From Collinsella sp944321445 (GTDB lineage Bacteria > Actinomycetota > Coriobacteriia > Coriobacteriales > Coriobacteriaceae): a stretch of DNA of 48,161 nucleotides. The notes below the pieces were generated by a model. That model had not been told where the DNA came from. It was given only the letters and a program-made list of their open reading frames with translations, and ran no database searches. Below, in pieces: positions 1 through 8,690 of the stretch (position 1 is the stretch's first letter; the number at the start of each line of letters is the position of its first letter). The stretch lies in NCBI RefSeq assembly GCF_030371825.1, contig NZ_JAUDDM010000014.1, one strand, 5' to 3'. A program made the translations under genes and the position numbers.

Positions 1-2
1 GT

Positions 3-45
3 ACGAAAGCCCGAAAGGTTACGGCCTTTCGGGCTTTCGTCGTTT
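3..45 (+). terminator. Intrinsic terminator of the gene left of the window
   Basis: A perfect 16-bp stem (3-18 with 25-40, six-base loop) is followed by a short T-rich stretch (GTTT at 42-45). It lies just upstream of coaE, so it probably ends the preceding gene, which is outside the window. The stem would fold on either strand. Confidence 0.75.
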
Positions 46-145
46 ATGAGCCTCTGTGCGCTTGCGCGGAGGCTCTTCTTGTTCTTTCCCTGTCGACTGC
101 CCTTTTGCCTTCACTGTCTGAGTGGGTCGGGTCACAATACTCTCT

Positions 146-781
146 ATGTTTACGGTATTTATCATTGGCAACATCGCATCCGGTAAATCGGCTGCGTCTC
201 GATATCTTGAATCTGCGGGCGGCCTGCGCATCGACCTCGATGAGCTTGCCAAGTCTCTCTACGTTCCTGGCTCAGATGTGGTACATGACATTGCCGCCAC
301 GTTCGGATGGGATGTTCTCGATGCTCAGGGCGGCATTCGCCGTGATGTGCTGGCTCAGCGCGCCTTCGATACACCTGATTCTTCCGAGCGGCTCAATCGT
401 ATCGTTTACCCGGCGCTCCTTCAGCAGCTTTCCTATCGGCTCATTCCATCGGAATGTTGCTCGGTCATGGTCCCTAAGCATCCGTTTGCGGTCGTCGAGA
501 TCTCTGTTGCTCAATCCTTCCAGGAGGCCTTTGATCTTTCCGATGAGGTCATTGCGATCACGGCTCCGTTGGAGATTCGGCGCCTACGTGCCATCGAGCG
601 CGGCATGACGGGTGACGATTTCGATGCTCGCTCGGCGTGTCAGCCTTCTGAGGAAGAGCTCTGCGCCCTTGCGACCACCGTCATAGACAACTCTGATGGT
701 AGCGATGCGTTGTTTGCCGCCTTGGACGCCTGGCTCTTCGATCACGGCTTTGCGCGGGGCGGTGATGTCTCCCATGGGTAG
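146..781 (+). CDS. coaE: Dephospho-CoA kinase
   Basis: CoaE phosphorylates the ribose 3'-OH of dephospho-CoA with ATP, the last step of cytoplasmic coenzyme A synthesis. The protein opens with the family P-loop GNIASGKS (about residues 8-15 from this start), followed by the IDLDELA acid motif and a PG..VV..I...FG.DVLD..G.IRRD block typical of CoaE. At 211 residues it has the usual length. I chose the ATG at 146 because it gives the canonical short lead into the P-loop; a GTG at 122 is in frame and would add eight residues, and neither has a clear ribosome binding site. The last 8 bp overlap the transglycosylase start, and uvrB follows, so the three genes probably form one operon. The first half is less GC-biased than the rest of the window. 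Confidence 0.9.
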   Translation: MFTVFIIGNIASGKSAASRYLESAGGLRIDLDELAKSLYVPGSDVVHDIAATFGWDVLDAQGGIRRDVLAQRAFDTPDSSERLNRIVYPALLQQLSYRLIPSECCSVMVPKHPFAVVEISVAQSFQEAFDLSDEVIAITAPLEIRRLRAIERGMTGDDFDARSACQPSEEELCALATTVIDNSDGSDALFAALDAWLFDHGFARGGDVSHG

Positions 782-1358
782 GCGCGTTCGCTTTTTAACA
801 TGGTTCCGTGTCATTCCAATGATCATCGTTGCCCTGTTCGGTGTGATTTCCTGGGGCTATGCGTTTGCTCCCGCCCCGCTGGTGAGGCTTGTGTATCCGC
901 TTCGGTACGAGGAGTACATTCTTTCTTCGGCAACGAATCATGGTGTCGATCCCTATCTGGTCGCTGCGGTTATCGAGACGGAATCCGGTTGGGATCCTTC
1001 TGCACGCTCCCAACGAGGTGCCGTGGGCCTCATGCAGCTTCTCCCCGATACTGCGGACGACATGGTTCATAAGGGTATCGTCGACGGTGCGGTTGTGGAT
1101 TCTTCGAACCTCACCGATCCGGCGACAAATATCGAGCTTGGCTGTTCGTACCTGTCGTATCTTATTTCCTACTTCAACGGCTCCACGGATCATGCGATTG
1201 CCGCGTACAATGCTGGTATGGGCAACGTGAATGATTGGTCCGAGACCGGCGAAGAGCTTGAGGATTCCATTGCGTTTCCCGAGACGCAGGCTTATCTTTC
1301 GCGCGTCACGACGGCACTCGCCCGATATCGGGAGTTGTATCCTGACGCATTCGCTTAG
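774..1358 (+). CDS. Membrane-anchored lytic transglycosylase (SLT domain)
   Basis: A 194-residue protein with an N-terminal membrane anchor (about residues 13-32) and a goose-lysozyme/SLT fold. The catalytic region reads ETESGWDPSARS, with the acid predicted near Glu70, followed by GAVGLMQLLPDTA and AIAAYNAGMGNV, the three signature blocks of Slt/MltC-type lytic transglycosylases. These cleave the MurNAc-GlcNAc bond of peptidoglycan non-hydrolytically, here on the outer face of the membrane. The ATG at 774 overlaps the coaE stop by 8 bp, which points to translational coupling; an upstream in-frame ATG at 696 lies well inside coaE and is unlikely. uvrB starts 17 bp downstream, so the gene sits in a housekeeping operon unrelated to its own function. 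Confidence 0.88.
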   Translation: MGRRVRFLTWFRVIPMIIVALFGVISWGYAFAPAPLVRLVYPLRYEEYILSSATNHGVDPYLVAAVIETESGWDPSARSQRGAVGLMQLLPDTADDMVHKGIVDGAVVDSSNLTDPATNIELGCSYLSYLISYFNGSTDHAIAAYNAGMGNVNDWSETGEELEDSIAFPETQAYLSRVTTALARYRELYPDAFA

Positions 1359-1375
1359 CACTTAGGAGGACTTCC

Positions 1376-3619
1376 ATGGCCGAATTCGAAGTCGAACGTG
1401 TTGGCGGCGAGCTTAAGCGATTCGGTCGGGCGGGGGAGGACGCCTCGTTTTCGGTTGTTTCACCCTATGAACCCTCGGGCGATCAACCTCAGGCAATCGC
1501 TTCGTTGGTCAAAGGTGTACAGGAGGGCGACCGCTATCAGGTGCTACTGGGCGTGACCGGTTCTGGCAAAACCTTTACCATGGCGAAAACCATTGAGGCG
1601 CTCGGCAAGCCCACGCTCGTCATGGCGCCGAACAAGACCCTTGCCGCACAGCTGGCAAGCGAGCTCAAGGAGTTCTTCCCCCATAACGCCGTCGTTTATT
1701 TCGTTTCGTATTACGACTACTATCAGCCCGAGGCATACGTTCCTGCCAGCGATACCTATATCGAGAAGGATTCTTCCATCAACGAAGAGGTGGAGATGCT
1801 GCGCCATCAGGCGACGGCATCGCTGCTGTCCCGCCGTGACGTCATCGTGGTCGCGTCCGTCTCGTGCATCTACGGCATCGGCAGCCCCGAGGACTATGCG
1901 GGGTTGGCACCGAACGTGGACAAGAAGGTCCCGCTTGAGCGTGACGACTTCATCCATGCGCTCATCGACATCCAGTACGACCGCAACGATTATGACCTGG
2001 CGCGCGGGACGTTTCGCGTGCGCGGCGACGTGGTCGATGTGTTCCCGCCCTATGCCGAGCACCCGCTGCGCTTCGAGTTCTTTGGCGATGAGGTCGAACT
2101 CATCGCCGAGATCGACGAGGTCACCGGAGAGCTGCTGCGCGAGTATGACGCCATTCCCGTATGGCCCGCCTCGCACTACGTGACCGAGAAGCCTAAGGTG
2201 ACGCACGCTCTCAAGACCATCGAGGAGGAGTGCGAGCAGCGTGTGGCCGAGCTCAAGGCGCAGGATAAACTGCTGGAGGCGCAGCGCTTGCAGCAACGCA
2301 CCGACTACGATCTTGAGATGCTCGAGACCATGGGTTTCTGCACGGGCATCGAGAACTATTCGCGTCATCTGGACGGCCGCAAGCCGGGCGAGCCGCCGTT
2401 CACCCTCATCGACTACTTCCCCAAGGACATGCTCTGCATCATCGACGAGAGCCATGTGACGGTGCCGCAGATTCGCGGCATGCACGAAGGTGACCGCTCG
2501 CGCAAGGTGACGCTCGTGGAGCATGGTTTCCGCCTGCCTTCGGCACTCGACAACCGCCCCTTGCGCTTCGATGAGTTCGAGGCGCGCATTCCGCAGTTCA
2601 TCTACGTGAGCGCCACGCCGGGCGACTACGAGCTGCGCGTGAGCCAGAACAATGTGGAGCAGATCATTCGTCCCACCGGCCTGCTCGATCCCAAGATCGA
2701 TGTTCGCCCCGTGCGCGGCCAGATCGATGACTTGCTCGATGAGATTCGCATGCGCACGGCACGGAAAGAGCGCGTCCTCGTGACGACGCTCACCAAGCGC
2801 ATGGCAGAGGATCTGACCGATCACCTGCTGGATGCAGGCATCAAGGTCAACTATATGCACTCGGATACCGCGACGCTCGACCGCGTCGAGATCCTGCGCG
2901 ACCTTCGCCAGGGAAAGATCGACGTGCTCGTGGGCATCAACCTGCTGCGTGAGGGCCTGGACCTGCCCGAGGTCTCGCTTGTCGCCATCCTGGATGCCGA
3001 CAAGGAGGGCTTCCTGCGCAACCGGCGCTCGCTCATCCAGACCATCGGCCGTGCCGCGCGCAACGCCGACGGCGAGGTCATCATGTACGCGGACACGATC
3101 ACCGATTCCATGCGCGAGGCGATTGATGAGACGAATCGCCGTCGCGGCATCCAGATGGCGTTCAACGAGGAGCATGGGATCGAGCCCAAGACGGTGCGCA
3201 AGGCCATCAATGACATCTCGAGCTTCATTGCCGAGGCGACGGAGACCGTGGGCAAAAAGGACCGAAGCCGCGGCGACTCCCTGGGGCACGGCGCCTTCTT
3301 CACGCCTGCGGGCAGCGAGTCTGTAGACGCCTCCGACATGGACGAGACGACGGGTGCCCGGCTTGCCGACGAGCTCGCAAACCTGCCGGCCGACGAGCTC
3401 GCGCGCATCATTGCGACCATGGAGGAGGATATGCGCAGCGCTTCGGAGGCGATGGACTTCGAGGAGGCCGCGCGCCTGCGCGATGCGCTCGTGCACCTGA
3501 AGGCTGTCGTCGAGGGCGGCAGCGAGGAGGAGGTCATCGAGCGCCTGCGGAAAAACGCGCGTAAGGGCAGTGCGTTCGGCGGCGGACGCAAGCGTCAGGG
3601 GACGCGGTTCAAGCATTAG
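1376..3619 (+). CDS. uvrB: UvrABC excinuclease subunit B
   Basis: UvrB is the damage-verifying helicase-like subunit of nucleotide excision repair; it is loaded by UvrA and recruits UvrC. The 747-residue protein has the Walker A motif GVTGSGKT, the YYDYYQPEAYVP beta-hairpin region that clamps DNA, a DESH-type Walker B (IIDESH), helicase motifs V/VI (GLDLPEV and QTIGRAARN) and a C-terminal UVR domain (AMDFEEAARLRD) that contacts UvrC. It is longer than typical UvrB (about 660-700) mainly through a spacer before the UVR domain and a basic tail. A clear AGGAGGA ribosome binding site lies just before the ATG at 1376. It is the third gene of the coaE operon; no LexA-type box was seen near it. Confidence 0.97.
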   Translation: MAEFEVERVGGELKRFGRAGEDASFSVVSPYEPSGDQPQAIASLVKGVQEGDRYQVLLGVTGSGKTFTMAKTIEALGKPTLVMAPNKTLAAQLASELKEFFPHNAVVYFVSYYDYYQPEAYVPASDTYIEKDSSINEEVEMLRHQATASLLSRRDVIVVASVSCIYGIGSPEDYAGLAPNVDKKVPLERDDFIHALIDIQYDRNDYDLARGTFRVRGDVVDVFPPYAEHPLRFEFFGDEVELIAEIDEVTGELLREYDAIPVWPASHYVTEKPKVTHALKTIEEECEQRVAELKAQDKLLEAQRLQQRTDYDLEMLETMGFCTGIENYSRHLDGRKPGEPPFTLIDYFPKDMLCIIDESHVTVPQIRGMHEGDRSRKVTLVEHGFRLPSALDNRPLRFDEFEARIPQFIYVSATPGDYELRVSQNNVEQIIRPTGLLDPKIDVRPVRGQIDDLLDEIRMRTARKERVLVTTLTKRMAEDLTDHLLDAGIKVNYMHSDTATLDRVEILRDLRQGKIDVLVGINLLREGLDLPEVSLVAILDADKEGFLRNRRSLIQTIGRAARNADGEVIMYADTITDSMREAIDETNRRRGIQMAFNEEHGIEPKTVRKAINDISSFIAEATETVGKKDRSRGDSLGHGAFFTPAGSESVDASDMDETTGARLADELANLPADELARIIATMEEDMRSASEAMDFEEAARLRDALVHLKAVVEGGSEEEVIERLRKNARKGSAFGGGRKRQGTRFKH

Positions 3620-3708
3620 GCGGCTGCCTGCTCGAGGCTGCAGTCTGCTGCAAGCAAAGGCGGCATGGGTGCGCTATACTCTCAACAGGTATTTTTGGAG
3701 GGGAGCCT

Positions 3709-4308
3709 ATGAGACACCAGACTGTCGCCTTGCTTGAGCGCACCAAGCAGCATCTGCTGGGCGCAAAGTGGAATCTGATCGTGATGGCCGCGTGCTGCTT
3801 CGCGCTTGCCGTCTATAACTTCGTCGTGCCTGCCACGGGCGTGCTGGGTATCGCGACCAGCGGCCTTGCGGGTGTTGTCGCCGCGCTGCCGTGGTTCGGT
3901 ATCTTCGGCGGTGCGTTGGCGATCGTGGGCTCGTTCGTCTCACGCAGCGTTTGGGTGCTGTCGTGGACCGAGGTCGTGCTCGATCTCATCATGTTCGTAC
4001 TCGGCTTTTGGTACCTGTTCTTCCCGAGCGCTTTGGGCGACTATGCGACCGTCCTGACGTGCGTGGGTTTGTTCATTGCGTTCTATCTGGTGTGTGTCTC
4101 CATGGAGCAGGACCGCACGGGCGCTGGCCTGTGGCCCGTGTGCCTGGTTGTGGCTGCCGTGGTGGGCATCTTGGCGTTCGCCCTCATCATGAACTTCGCC
4201 GGTGCGGCTGGGGCGCAGGGCGTCGTGTCGCTCATGCTCTTCATCGCCGGCTGGGGTTTTGTGTATGGTGCGGTGGCACTGCAGAATGTGCGTGTTGGCA
4301 TCGCGTAA
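3709..4308 (+). CDS. Small polytopic membrane protein (DUF308/HdeD-like)
   Basis: A 199-residue, very hydrophobic protein with about six predicted membrane helices and short polar loops. The arrangement of paired helices with small residues resembles the DUF308/HdeD group, whose biochemical role is unclear; this assignment rests on overall pattern, not on a diagnostic motif. A strong ribosome binding site (GGAGGGGAG, 3697-3705) precedes the ATG. A TATACT hexamer at 3675-3680 could be the -10 element of its own promoter, but no good -35 is visible. The gene stands alone between uvrB and a terminator. Confidence 0.7.
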   Translation: MRHQTVALLERTKQHLLGAKWNLIVMAACCFALAVYNFVVPATGVLGIATSGLAGVVAALPWFGIFGGALAIVGSFVSRSVWVLSWTEVVLDLIMFVLGFWYLFFPSALGDYATVLTCVGLFIAFYLVCVSMEQDRTGAGLWPVCLVVAAVVGILAFALIMNFAGAAGAQGVVSLMLFIAGWGFVYGAVALQNVRVGIA

Positions 4309-4340
4309 GTAAACTCTGGGATTTGACATATGAAATGAGG

Positions 4341-4377
4341 CGAAGGCGGGATGCATGTCCCGCCTTCGTTTTGTTTT
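4341..4377 (+). terminator. Intrinsic terminator after the DUF308-like gene
   Basis: A perfect 11-bp stem (4341-4351 with 4358-4368) with a six-base loop is followed by TTTTGTTTT. It lies between convergent genes and ends the membrane-protein gene. Most of the T-run is on the plus-strand side, so it is less likely to stop the minus-strand operon ending at 4404. Confidence 0.9.
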
Positions 4378-4403
4378 GGATGTTGAAAGCTTCCGGGGTG
4401 CTT

Positions 4404-6059
4404 TTACCTGAGGTCATCGATGAGGGATTGGGCGCAGCGGATACCGTCTGCGGCGGCGCTCATGATGCCGCCCGCATAGCCGGCGCCCTCGCCACAGGGG
4501 TAGAGGCCCTGTGCCCCCAGGGAATGGCAGGTGCGGTCGCGCACGACGGTCACAGGGGAGCTGGAGCGCGATTCTACACCCGTTAACACAGCTTCCGGGT
4601 CATCGTAGCCGCGGAGCTTCTTTCCGAGTGCGGGAATGCCCGCACGGAGCGTCTCGATAACGTGCGGGGGAAGCACGGAATCGAGCTTCGTCCAGGCAAC
4701 GCCGAGCGGATAGGTAGGTTCGATGCGCCCGGATCCCGTGCTGGGGCGGTTGTCCAGGAAGTCGCCGACGAGTTGCGCCGGTGCGCGGTAGTCGCCGCCT
4801 GCGAGCTCGAAAGCCGCTTTCTCGCAGCTTCGCTGCAGCTCAACGCCAGCGAGCGGGTCGTTGCCAGGAAGATCGTCGGGGGTGATGTTGACGAGCAGCG
4901 CCGCGTTGGCGTTGCGTCCGGCGCGTGCGTGCAGGCTCGCGCCGTTGACGACGACCCCGCCCTCTTCGGAGGCGGCGGCAACCACCTCTCCGCCTGGGCA
5001 CATGCAGAAGGTGAAGAGGTTACGTCCGTTGGGAAGGTGGGCAACCAGCTTGTAAGGCGCAGCGCCCAATGCGGGATGGCCTGCCGCCTCACCGTATTGG
5101 GCGCGGTCGATATCGCGCTGAAGGTGCTCGATGCGCACGCCCATCGCAAACGTCTTGCGTTCAAGGGCGAAGTTTCGGCGCTGCAACAGCGCAAAGACGT
5201 CGCGCGCGGAGTGGCCGCAGGCAAGGACAAGGTGAGTGACGGGAAGCCGCTCTTCTTCGACGGCGTTCGCGTCTTCGCACGCTAGCGTCACGGCGCTCAC
5301 GGCGCCCGTCGTATCGCGCTCGATATCGGTGAGCCGGCAGCGGAAGCGCACCTCGCCGCCGAGTTCGACGATGCGCTCCACGATGTGGGTCACCACGTCC
5401 GGCAGGATATCGGACCCGATGTGGGGCTTGGCGTCCCACAGGATCTCGCGCGGGGCGCCCGCGTCGACAAGCGTCTGCAGAATCAGACGATGCGAGAGGC
5501 TCTTCGTGCCCGTGTTGAGCTTGCCGTCCGAGAACGTTCCGGCACCGCCCAGACCGAACTGTATGTTGCTCTGCGTGTCGAGCTGCCGCGTGCGGTGGAA
5601 GCGATCGATGGCGTGCTTGCGGCGTGCGGCGTCGTCTCCGCGCTCGATGAGCAGGGGAGCAAGTCCCGCCTCGGAGAGCGTGAGCGCAGCGAACAGGCCG
5701 GCGCATCCCGCGCCCGCAACAACCGGGCGCCGCTTGGGCAGACAGGCTGCAGGAAGGGGGCTCGGGAAGCAGACGGGCTCTTCTTCTACCAACCGGACGC
5801 GCGCGGTGTCTCGCTTGGATAGGCGGGTGAGAACGCTGCGTTCGAGGCCGGGCGTGCGCAGCGCTATGCGTGCGCTGGCGACGACGTGCACATCGCGCTT
5901 CTTGCGCGCATCCACCGACGTTTTGTGGAGTTGGACGCTCGTGATATCGCTCGCCTTGCACCGCAAGGTCCTCTGTGCCGCGTCGCGGCACGCATCCAGG
6001 AGCGATTGCTCGGTTGTCGCGTCGTCCAGCGCGATGGGAATTTGGGAAATCTCGAGCAT
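4404..6059 (-). CDS. FAD-dependent oxidoreductase of the COG2509 type
   Basis: A 551-residue flavoprotein. After an N-terminal region of about 100 residues comes the dinucleotide-binding motif VVAGAGCAGLFAAL, then the family blocks NIQFGLGGAGTFSDGKL, CMCPGGEVV and the C-terminal FAD-contact segment YPCGEGAGYAGGI. This combination marks the widespread, poorly characterised 'FAD-dependent dehydrogenase' group; the substrate is unknown. The ATG at 6059 is preferred because GGAAAGG lies about 8 bases upstream; an in-frame start at 6146 would overlap the preceding gene. It is the last gene of a minus-strand operon, 31 bp after a second flavoprotein and downstream of an Mrp-type ATPase. Confidence 0.85.
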   Translation of the reverse strand: MLEISQIPIALDDATTEQSLLDACRDAAQRTLRCKASDITSVQLHKTSVDARKKRDVHVVASARIALRTPGLERSVLTRLSKRDTARVRLVEEEPVCFPSPLPAACLPKRRPVVAGAGCAGLFAALTLSEAGLAPLLIERGDDAARRKHAIDRFHRTRQLDTQSNIQFGLGGAGTFSDGKLNTGTKSLSHRLILQTLVDAGAPREILWDAKPHIGSDILPDVVTHIVERIVELGGEVRFRCRLTDIERDTTGAVSAVTLACEDANAVEEERLPVTHLVLACGHSARDVFALLQRRNFALERKTFAMGVRIEHLQRDIDRAQYGEAAGHPALGAAPYKLVAHLPNGRNLFTFCMCPGGEVVAAASEEGGVVVNGASLHARAGRNANAALLVNITPDDLPGNDPLAGVELQRSCEKAAFELAGGDYRAPAQLVGDFLDNRPSTGSGRIEPTYPLGVAWTKLDSVLPPHVIETLRAGIPALGKKLRGYDDPEAVLTGVESRSSSPVTVVRDRTCHSLGAQGLYPCGEGAGYAGGIMSAAADGIRCAQSLIDDLR

Positions 6060-6090
6060 AGCGGGCCTTTCCATATGGTGTGGGGCATGG

Positions 6091-7395
6091 CTAGCGTGCA
6101 GGCGATGCGCTTGCCGCGCGAATGCCCGAGATCCATGCCCAGGCAAGGTTGTATCCGCCGCAATCGGCGTCCATGTCGAGCGCTTCCCCGCACGCGGAAA
6201 GCGCGGGCGCGATATCGGGCTCGACGCTCATGCTGGGTATATCGACAGCGTCGAAGGGGATGCCGCCGCGGCGCACCTGGGCGCTCGCGTGCTCGGTCGT
6301 CCCAAGGACCTCGAAGGGGAGATGCTTGCAGGTACAGGCGTACGATGCGCACGTGTGGCCGCCTGTGCGTTCGGCGATGTTAGCGACATGGGCGCTGAGG
6401 TCGCCGTCAAGCAGGCCGGTGAACCAGGTTGCAGCCATGTTTTCGGGGTCGCCGAAGGATTCGGCGCGGCGTGCGAACAGGGCGACGAGCTCGTGTTCGC
6501 TATAGTTGGGGAACAGGTCGATTTCGACGGTGTCACCGGGTATGCAGCGACGGGAGAGGTCGAAGGCGACGATACCCGAGAGTCCATATGCCCTGAAGAG
6601 GGCCTCGCCGTCTTCCGTCCAAATGCTCGCTCCGTTGCGCACGAGCGAGAGGCGGCAGTCGACGCGCAGGCCGTCGAGCCACCGAAGAACGGAGTCGCGC
6701 AGGCCCTCAGGGCAGCTGTCTTGTGCGGGGAGGCATGCGACCGGGCACAGCACGGGCTCCTCGGGAATGTGGGGAAGACCGAACAGCTCGGCCGGGTGTT
6801 TCGATGATCCTCCGCAGGCGATGATGACGCGCCGAGCGAAAAGCGTCTCGCGCGCGCGTTCAGCGCGGCGAAGCTCTTTGCGTTGCGCGCGGATGAGCGC
6901 TTTGAATTCAAGGGGCTTTTTCGGCAGGGGCAGGGGCTTGGCGGGTCTCGAGACCTCGAGATTCCATATACCCTTGCTTTCATCGTAAGCGGCGCGTTCG
7001 ACTTCGGTGCAGGTAAGTGCCTTGGTACCAGGGCGGAGCGCTGCCATGAGCAGTGCCTCGCGCACGGAGTCGGCGCGCTTGCTGTAGGGGTACAGACGAC
7101 CGTCAACCTCGCAGGTCATAAGGCCAAGCGAGTCGAAAAACGCCGCGAGCTCGGCTTCTGGTTGCTCACCCATGACCGTGCGGGCGATGTTGGGGTGCCG
7201 ATAGCGCACGGGATTGAGATCTATGTTGGACAGGTTGCAGCGCCCGTTGCCGGTCGCCAGGATGGGGAGGCCCATCTCGACATCGCGCTCGATGACGGCA
7301 ACGCGCTGTCCCGCCCGCGCAGCAGAAACAGCGGCGGCGAGCCCTGAGGCACCGCCGCCGATGATCGCTACGTCGTATGTGGACTGTCCGGGCAC
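6091..7395 (-). CDS. BaiN/HI0933-family NAD(P)/FAD oxidoreductase
   Basis: A 434-residue flavoprotein with an N-terminal Rossmann motif (VAIIGGGASGLAAAV), the diagnostic ATGNGRCNLSN block of the HI0933/BaiN family, and the C-terminal GYNLAWAWISG segment. Family members include BaiN, linked to bile-acid 7-dehydroxylation, but most have unknown substrates, so bile-acid activity is not claimed. The start is a GTG at 7393-7395 directly abutting the TAG of the upstream ATPase gene (TAG|GTG), with GAGGACC as the likely ribosome binding site; this is strong evidence for an operon. The central part carries an Arg/Lys-rich insertion (about residues 155-185). Confidence 0.85.
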   Translation of the reverse strand: MPGQSTYDVAIIGGGASGLAAAVSAARAGQRVAVIERDVEMGLPILATGNGRCNLSNIDLNPVRYRHPNIARTVMGEQPEAELAAFFDSLGLMTCEVDGRLYPYSKRADSVREALLMAALRPGTKALTCTEVERAAYDESKGIWNLEVSRPAKPLPLPKKPLEFKALIRAQRKELRRAERARETLFARRVIIACGGSSKHPAELFGLPHIPEEPVLCPVACLPAQDSCPEGLRDSVLRWLDGLRVDCRLSLVRNGASIWTEDGEALFRAYGLSGIVAFDLSRRCIPGDTVEIDLFPNYSEHELVALFARRAESFGDPENMAATWFTGLLDGDLSAHVANIAERTGGHTCASYACTCKHLPFEVLGTTEHASAQVRRGGIPFDAVDIPSMSVEPDIAPALSACGEALDMDADCGGYNLAWAWISGIRAASASPAR

Positions 7396-8244
7396 CTAGG
7401 CCTGGTCCTCTGCGGAAGTTTCGCCCTCATGAGGCTCGACGGCGCGGCACGCGGCGAGCGCCAAGGGCAGGGTGCCCGCCTGGAGCTCGGTTTCGATGGT
7501 GCCCGCGTCGCAGGCGGCGGCAAGGGCGGGATCGATCGGCAGGCGATCGAGCACCGGCAGGTTGTAGGTCTCGGCGACCTGGTCGAGCTTGCTCGCACCG
7601 AAGATCTCGATGGCGCGGCCGCAATCGGGGCATTGCACGTAGCTCATGTTCTCCACGATGCCGAGCACCGGGACGTGCATCTTATCGGCCATGTTGACGG
7701 CCTTGGCGACGATCATGGAAACCAGGTCCTGCGGGCTCGTGACGACGACGATGCCGTCGACCGGCAGCGACTGGAAGACGGTGAGCGCGACGTCACCGGT
7801 TCCCGGAGGCATATCGACCAGCAGGTAGTCGAGCGGGCCCCATGAGGTGTCGCTCCAGAACTGCTTGATGGCGCCAGCGATGACCGGACCGCGCCACAGT
7901 ACGGGATCGGTTTCGTTTTGCAGCAGCAGATTGGACGACATCACCTTGATGCCGGTCGCGGAGATCTCGGGGAGCAGCAGCTTACCCAGACCGTGGGCGC
8001 GTCGATCGCCCATGCCGAACATGCGGGGGATGGAGGGGCCGGTGATATCGGCGTCCAGGATGCCGACCTTAGCACCGCCGCGGGCGAGCTCGACGGCGAG
8101 GGAGCCGGTGACGAGCGACTTGCCGACGCCCCCCTTGCCGGAAAGCACGGCAATGACGCGCTTGACCTCGGAAAGTTTGTTCTCTTCAAACTGCATCGGG
8201 GCGGTCTGGCCGCCGGCGGCCTGTGCGTGTTCACAAGAGGCCAT
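7396..8244 (-). CDS. mrp: Mrp/NBP35-type P-loop ATPase (Fe-S cluster carrier)
   Basis: A 282-residue MinD-like ATPase with the deviant Walker A motif GKGGVGKS, a switch segment DADITGPSIPRMFG, the DMPPGTGD motif and a Cys-x-x-Cys pair (VQCPDCG) near the C terminus that in this family bridges a [4Fe-4S] cluster at the dimer interface. Mrp proteins are cytoplasmic Fe-S scaffolds or carriers. The ATG at 8244 has AAAGGA at good spacing; the open frame extends to 8349 but the extra stretch runs through the promoter region. It heads an operon with two flavoproteins, and the divergent gap (8245-8408) is shared with the toxin-antitoxin pair. Confidence 0.9.
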   Translation of the reverse strand: MASCEHAQAAGGQTAPMQFEENKLSEVKRVIAVLSGKGGVGKSLVTGSLAVELARGGAKVGILDADITGPSIPRMFGMGDRRAHGLGKLLLPEISATGIKVMSSNLLLQNETDPVLWRGPVIAGAIKQFWSDTSWGPLDYLLVDMPPGTGDVALTVFQSLPVDGIVVVTSPQDLVSMIVAKAVNMADKMHVPVLGIVENMSYVQCPDCGRAIEIFGASKLDQVAETYNLPVLDRLPIDPALAAACDAGTIETELQAGTLPLALAACRAVEPHEGETSAEDQA

Positions 8245-8315
8245 GGGAAGTCCTTTCACGTTGAGCCCGCTGCGCGAAGTGTGCGGCACCGGGCGTCGAT
8301 GGTTGACATGGCTCC

Positions 8316-8321
8316 ATTGTA
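8316..8321 (-). promoter_or_regulatory. Candidate -10 element for the mrp operon
   Basis: Reading the minus strand, TACAAT lies about 70 bp upstream of the mrp ATG. No convincing -35 hexamer sits 16-18 bp further upstream, so this is only a candidate. Confidence 0.4.
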
Positions 8322-8350
8322 CCCGTCCCGAGCGATACGCTTGTCGCATC

Positions 8351-8393
8351 TTGCAGAAAGAAAGCCTCTGCCTTATGGTGTATACATGTATAC
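8351..8393 (+). promoter_or_regulatory. Promoter and palindromic operator of the toxin-antitoxin pair
   Basis: TTGCAG (8351-8356) and TATGGT (8374-8379) are spaced by exactly 17 bp and fit a sigma-70-type promoter. Directly after the -10 is the perfect 14-bp palindrome GTATACATGTATAC (8380-8393), where a repressor would block initiation. Ribbon-helix-helix antitoxins usually bind such sites and repress their own operon. An AAGGAGGG ribosome binding site follows before the ATG at 8409. Confidence 0.6.
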
Positions 8394-8408
8394 GATAAGG
8401 AGGGAACC

Positions 8409-8690
8409 ATGGCTACCGCAGTTATCTCTGGCAGGGTCGATGCGCGACTGAAAGAGTGCGCCGACGCCTATCTTCGTGCAGCGGGAGTGACAGCAGGCGA
8501 TGTGATCCGTGCGGTGTGGGAGCGCATCGCGCGCACAGGTGAGATTCCCGAAGAGTGGACCTCTGAGGTCACAGATGATGACGCGTTCGAGGGCTTCATG
8601 CGTTTTCGTTCGAAGCTACCTGCGGCAACATGGCTCTCGACGCTGTCGGAGGAGCAGATGCGGGACATGATTGCGAGCCGTTATGTATAG
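8409..8690 (+). CDS. RelB/DinJ-like antitoxin
   Basis: A 93-residue protein whose N terminus (SGRVDARLKECADAYL, then GVTAGDVIRAVWERI) matches the ribbon-helix-helix DNA-binding pattern of the RelB/DinJ family: a short strand, then two helices. The acidic C-terminal half would wrap the toxin. The start has a strong AAGGAGGG site. The stop codon overlaps the next gene by 8 bp, the normal coupling for antitoxin-toxin pairs. DinJ/RelB proteins usually pair with RelE/YafQ RNases, whereas the partner here looks like a PIN domain. Confidence 0.82.
   Translation: MATAVISGRVDARLKECADAYLRAAGVTAGDVIRAVWERIARTGEIPEEWTSEVTDDDAFEGFMRFRSKLPAATWLSTLSEEQMRDMIASRYV

Noticed and set aside
1544..3616. 690-codon open frame antisense to uvrB
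   Set aside because: uvrB is unambiguous on the plus strand. The antisense frame is open because of GC-rich codon bias and its translation shows no recognisable domain.
6091..7395. Bile-acid dehydroxylation function for the BaiN-like gene
   Set aside because: Resemblance is to the whole HI0933 family; none of the other bai genes is nearby.
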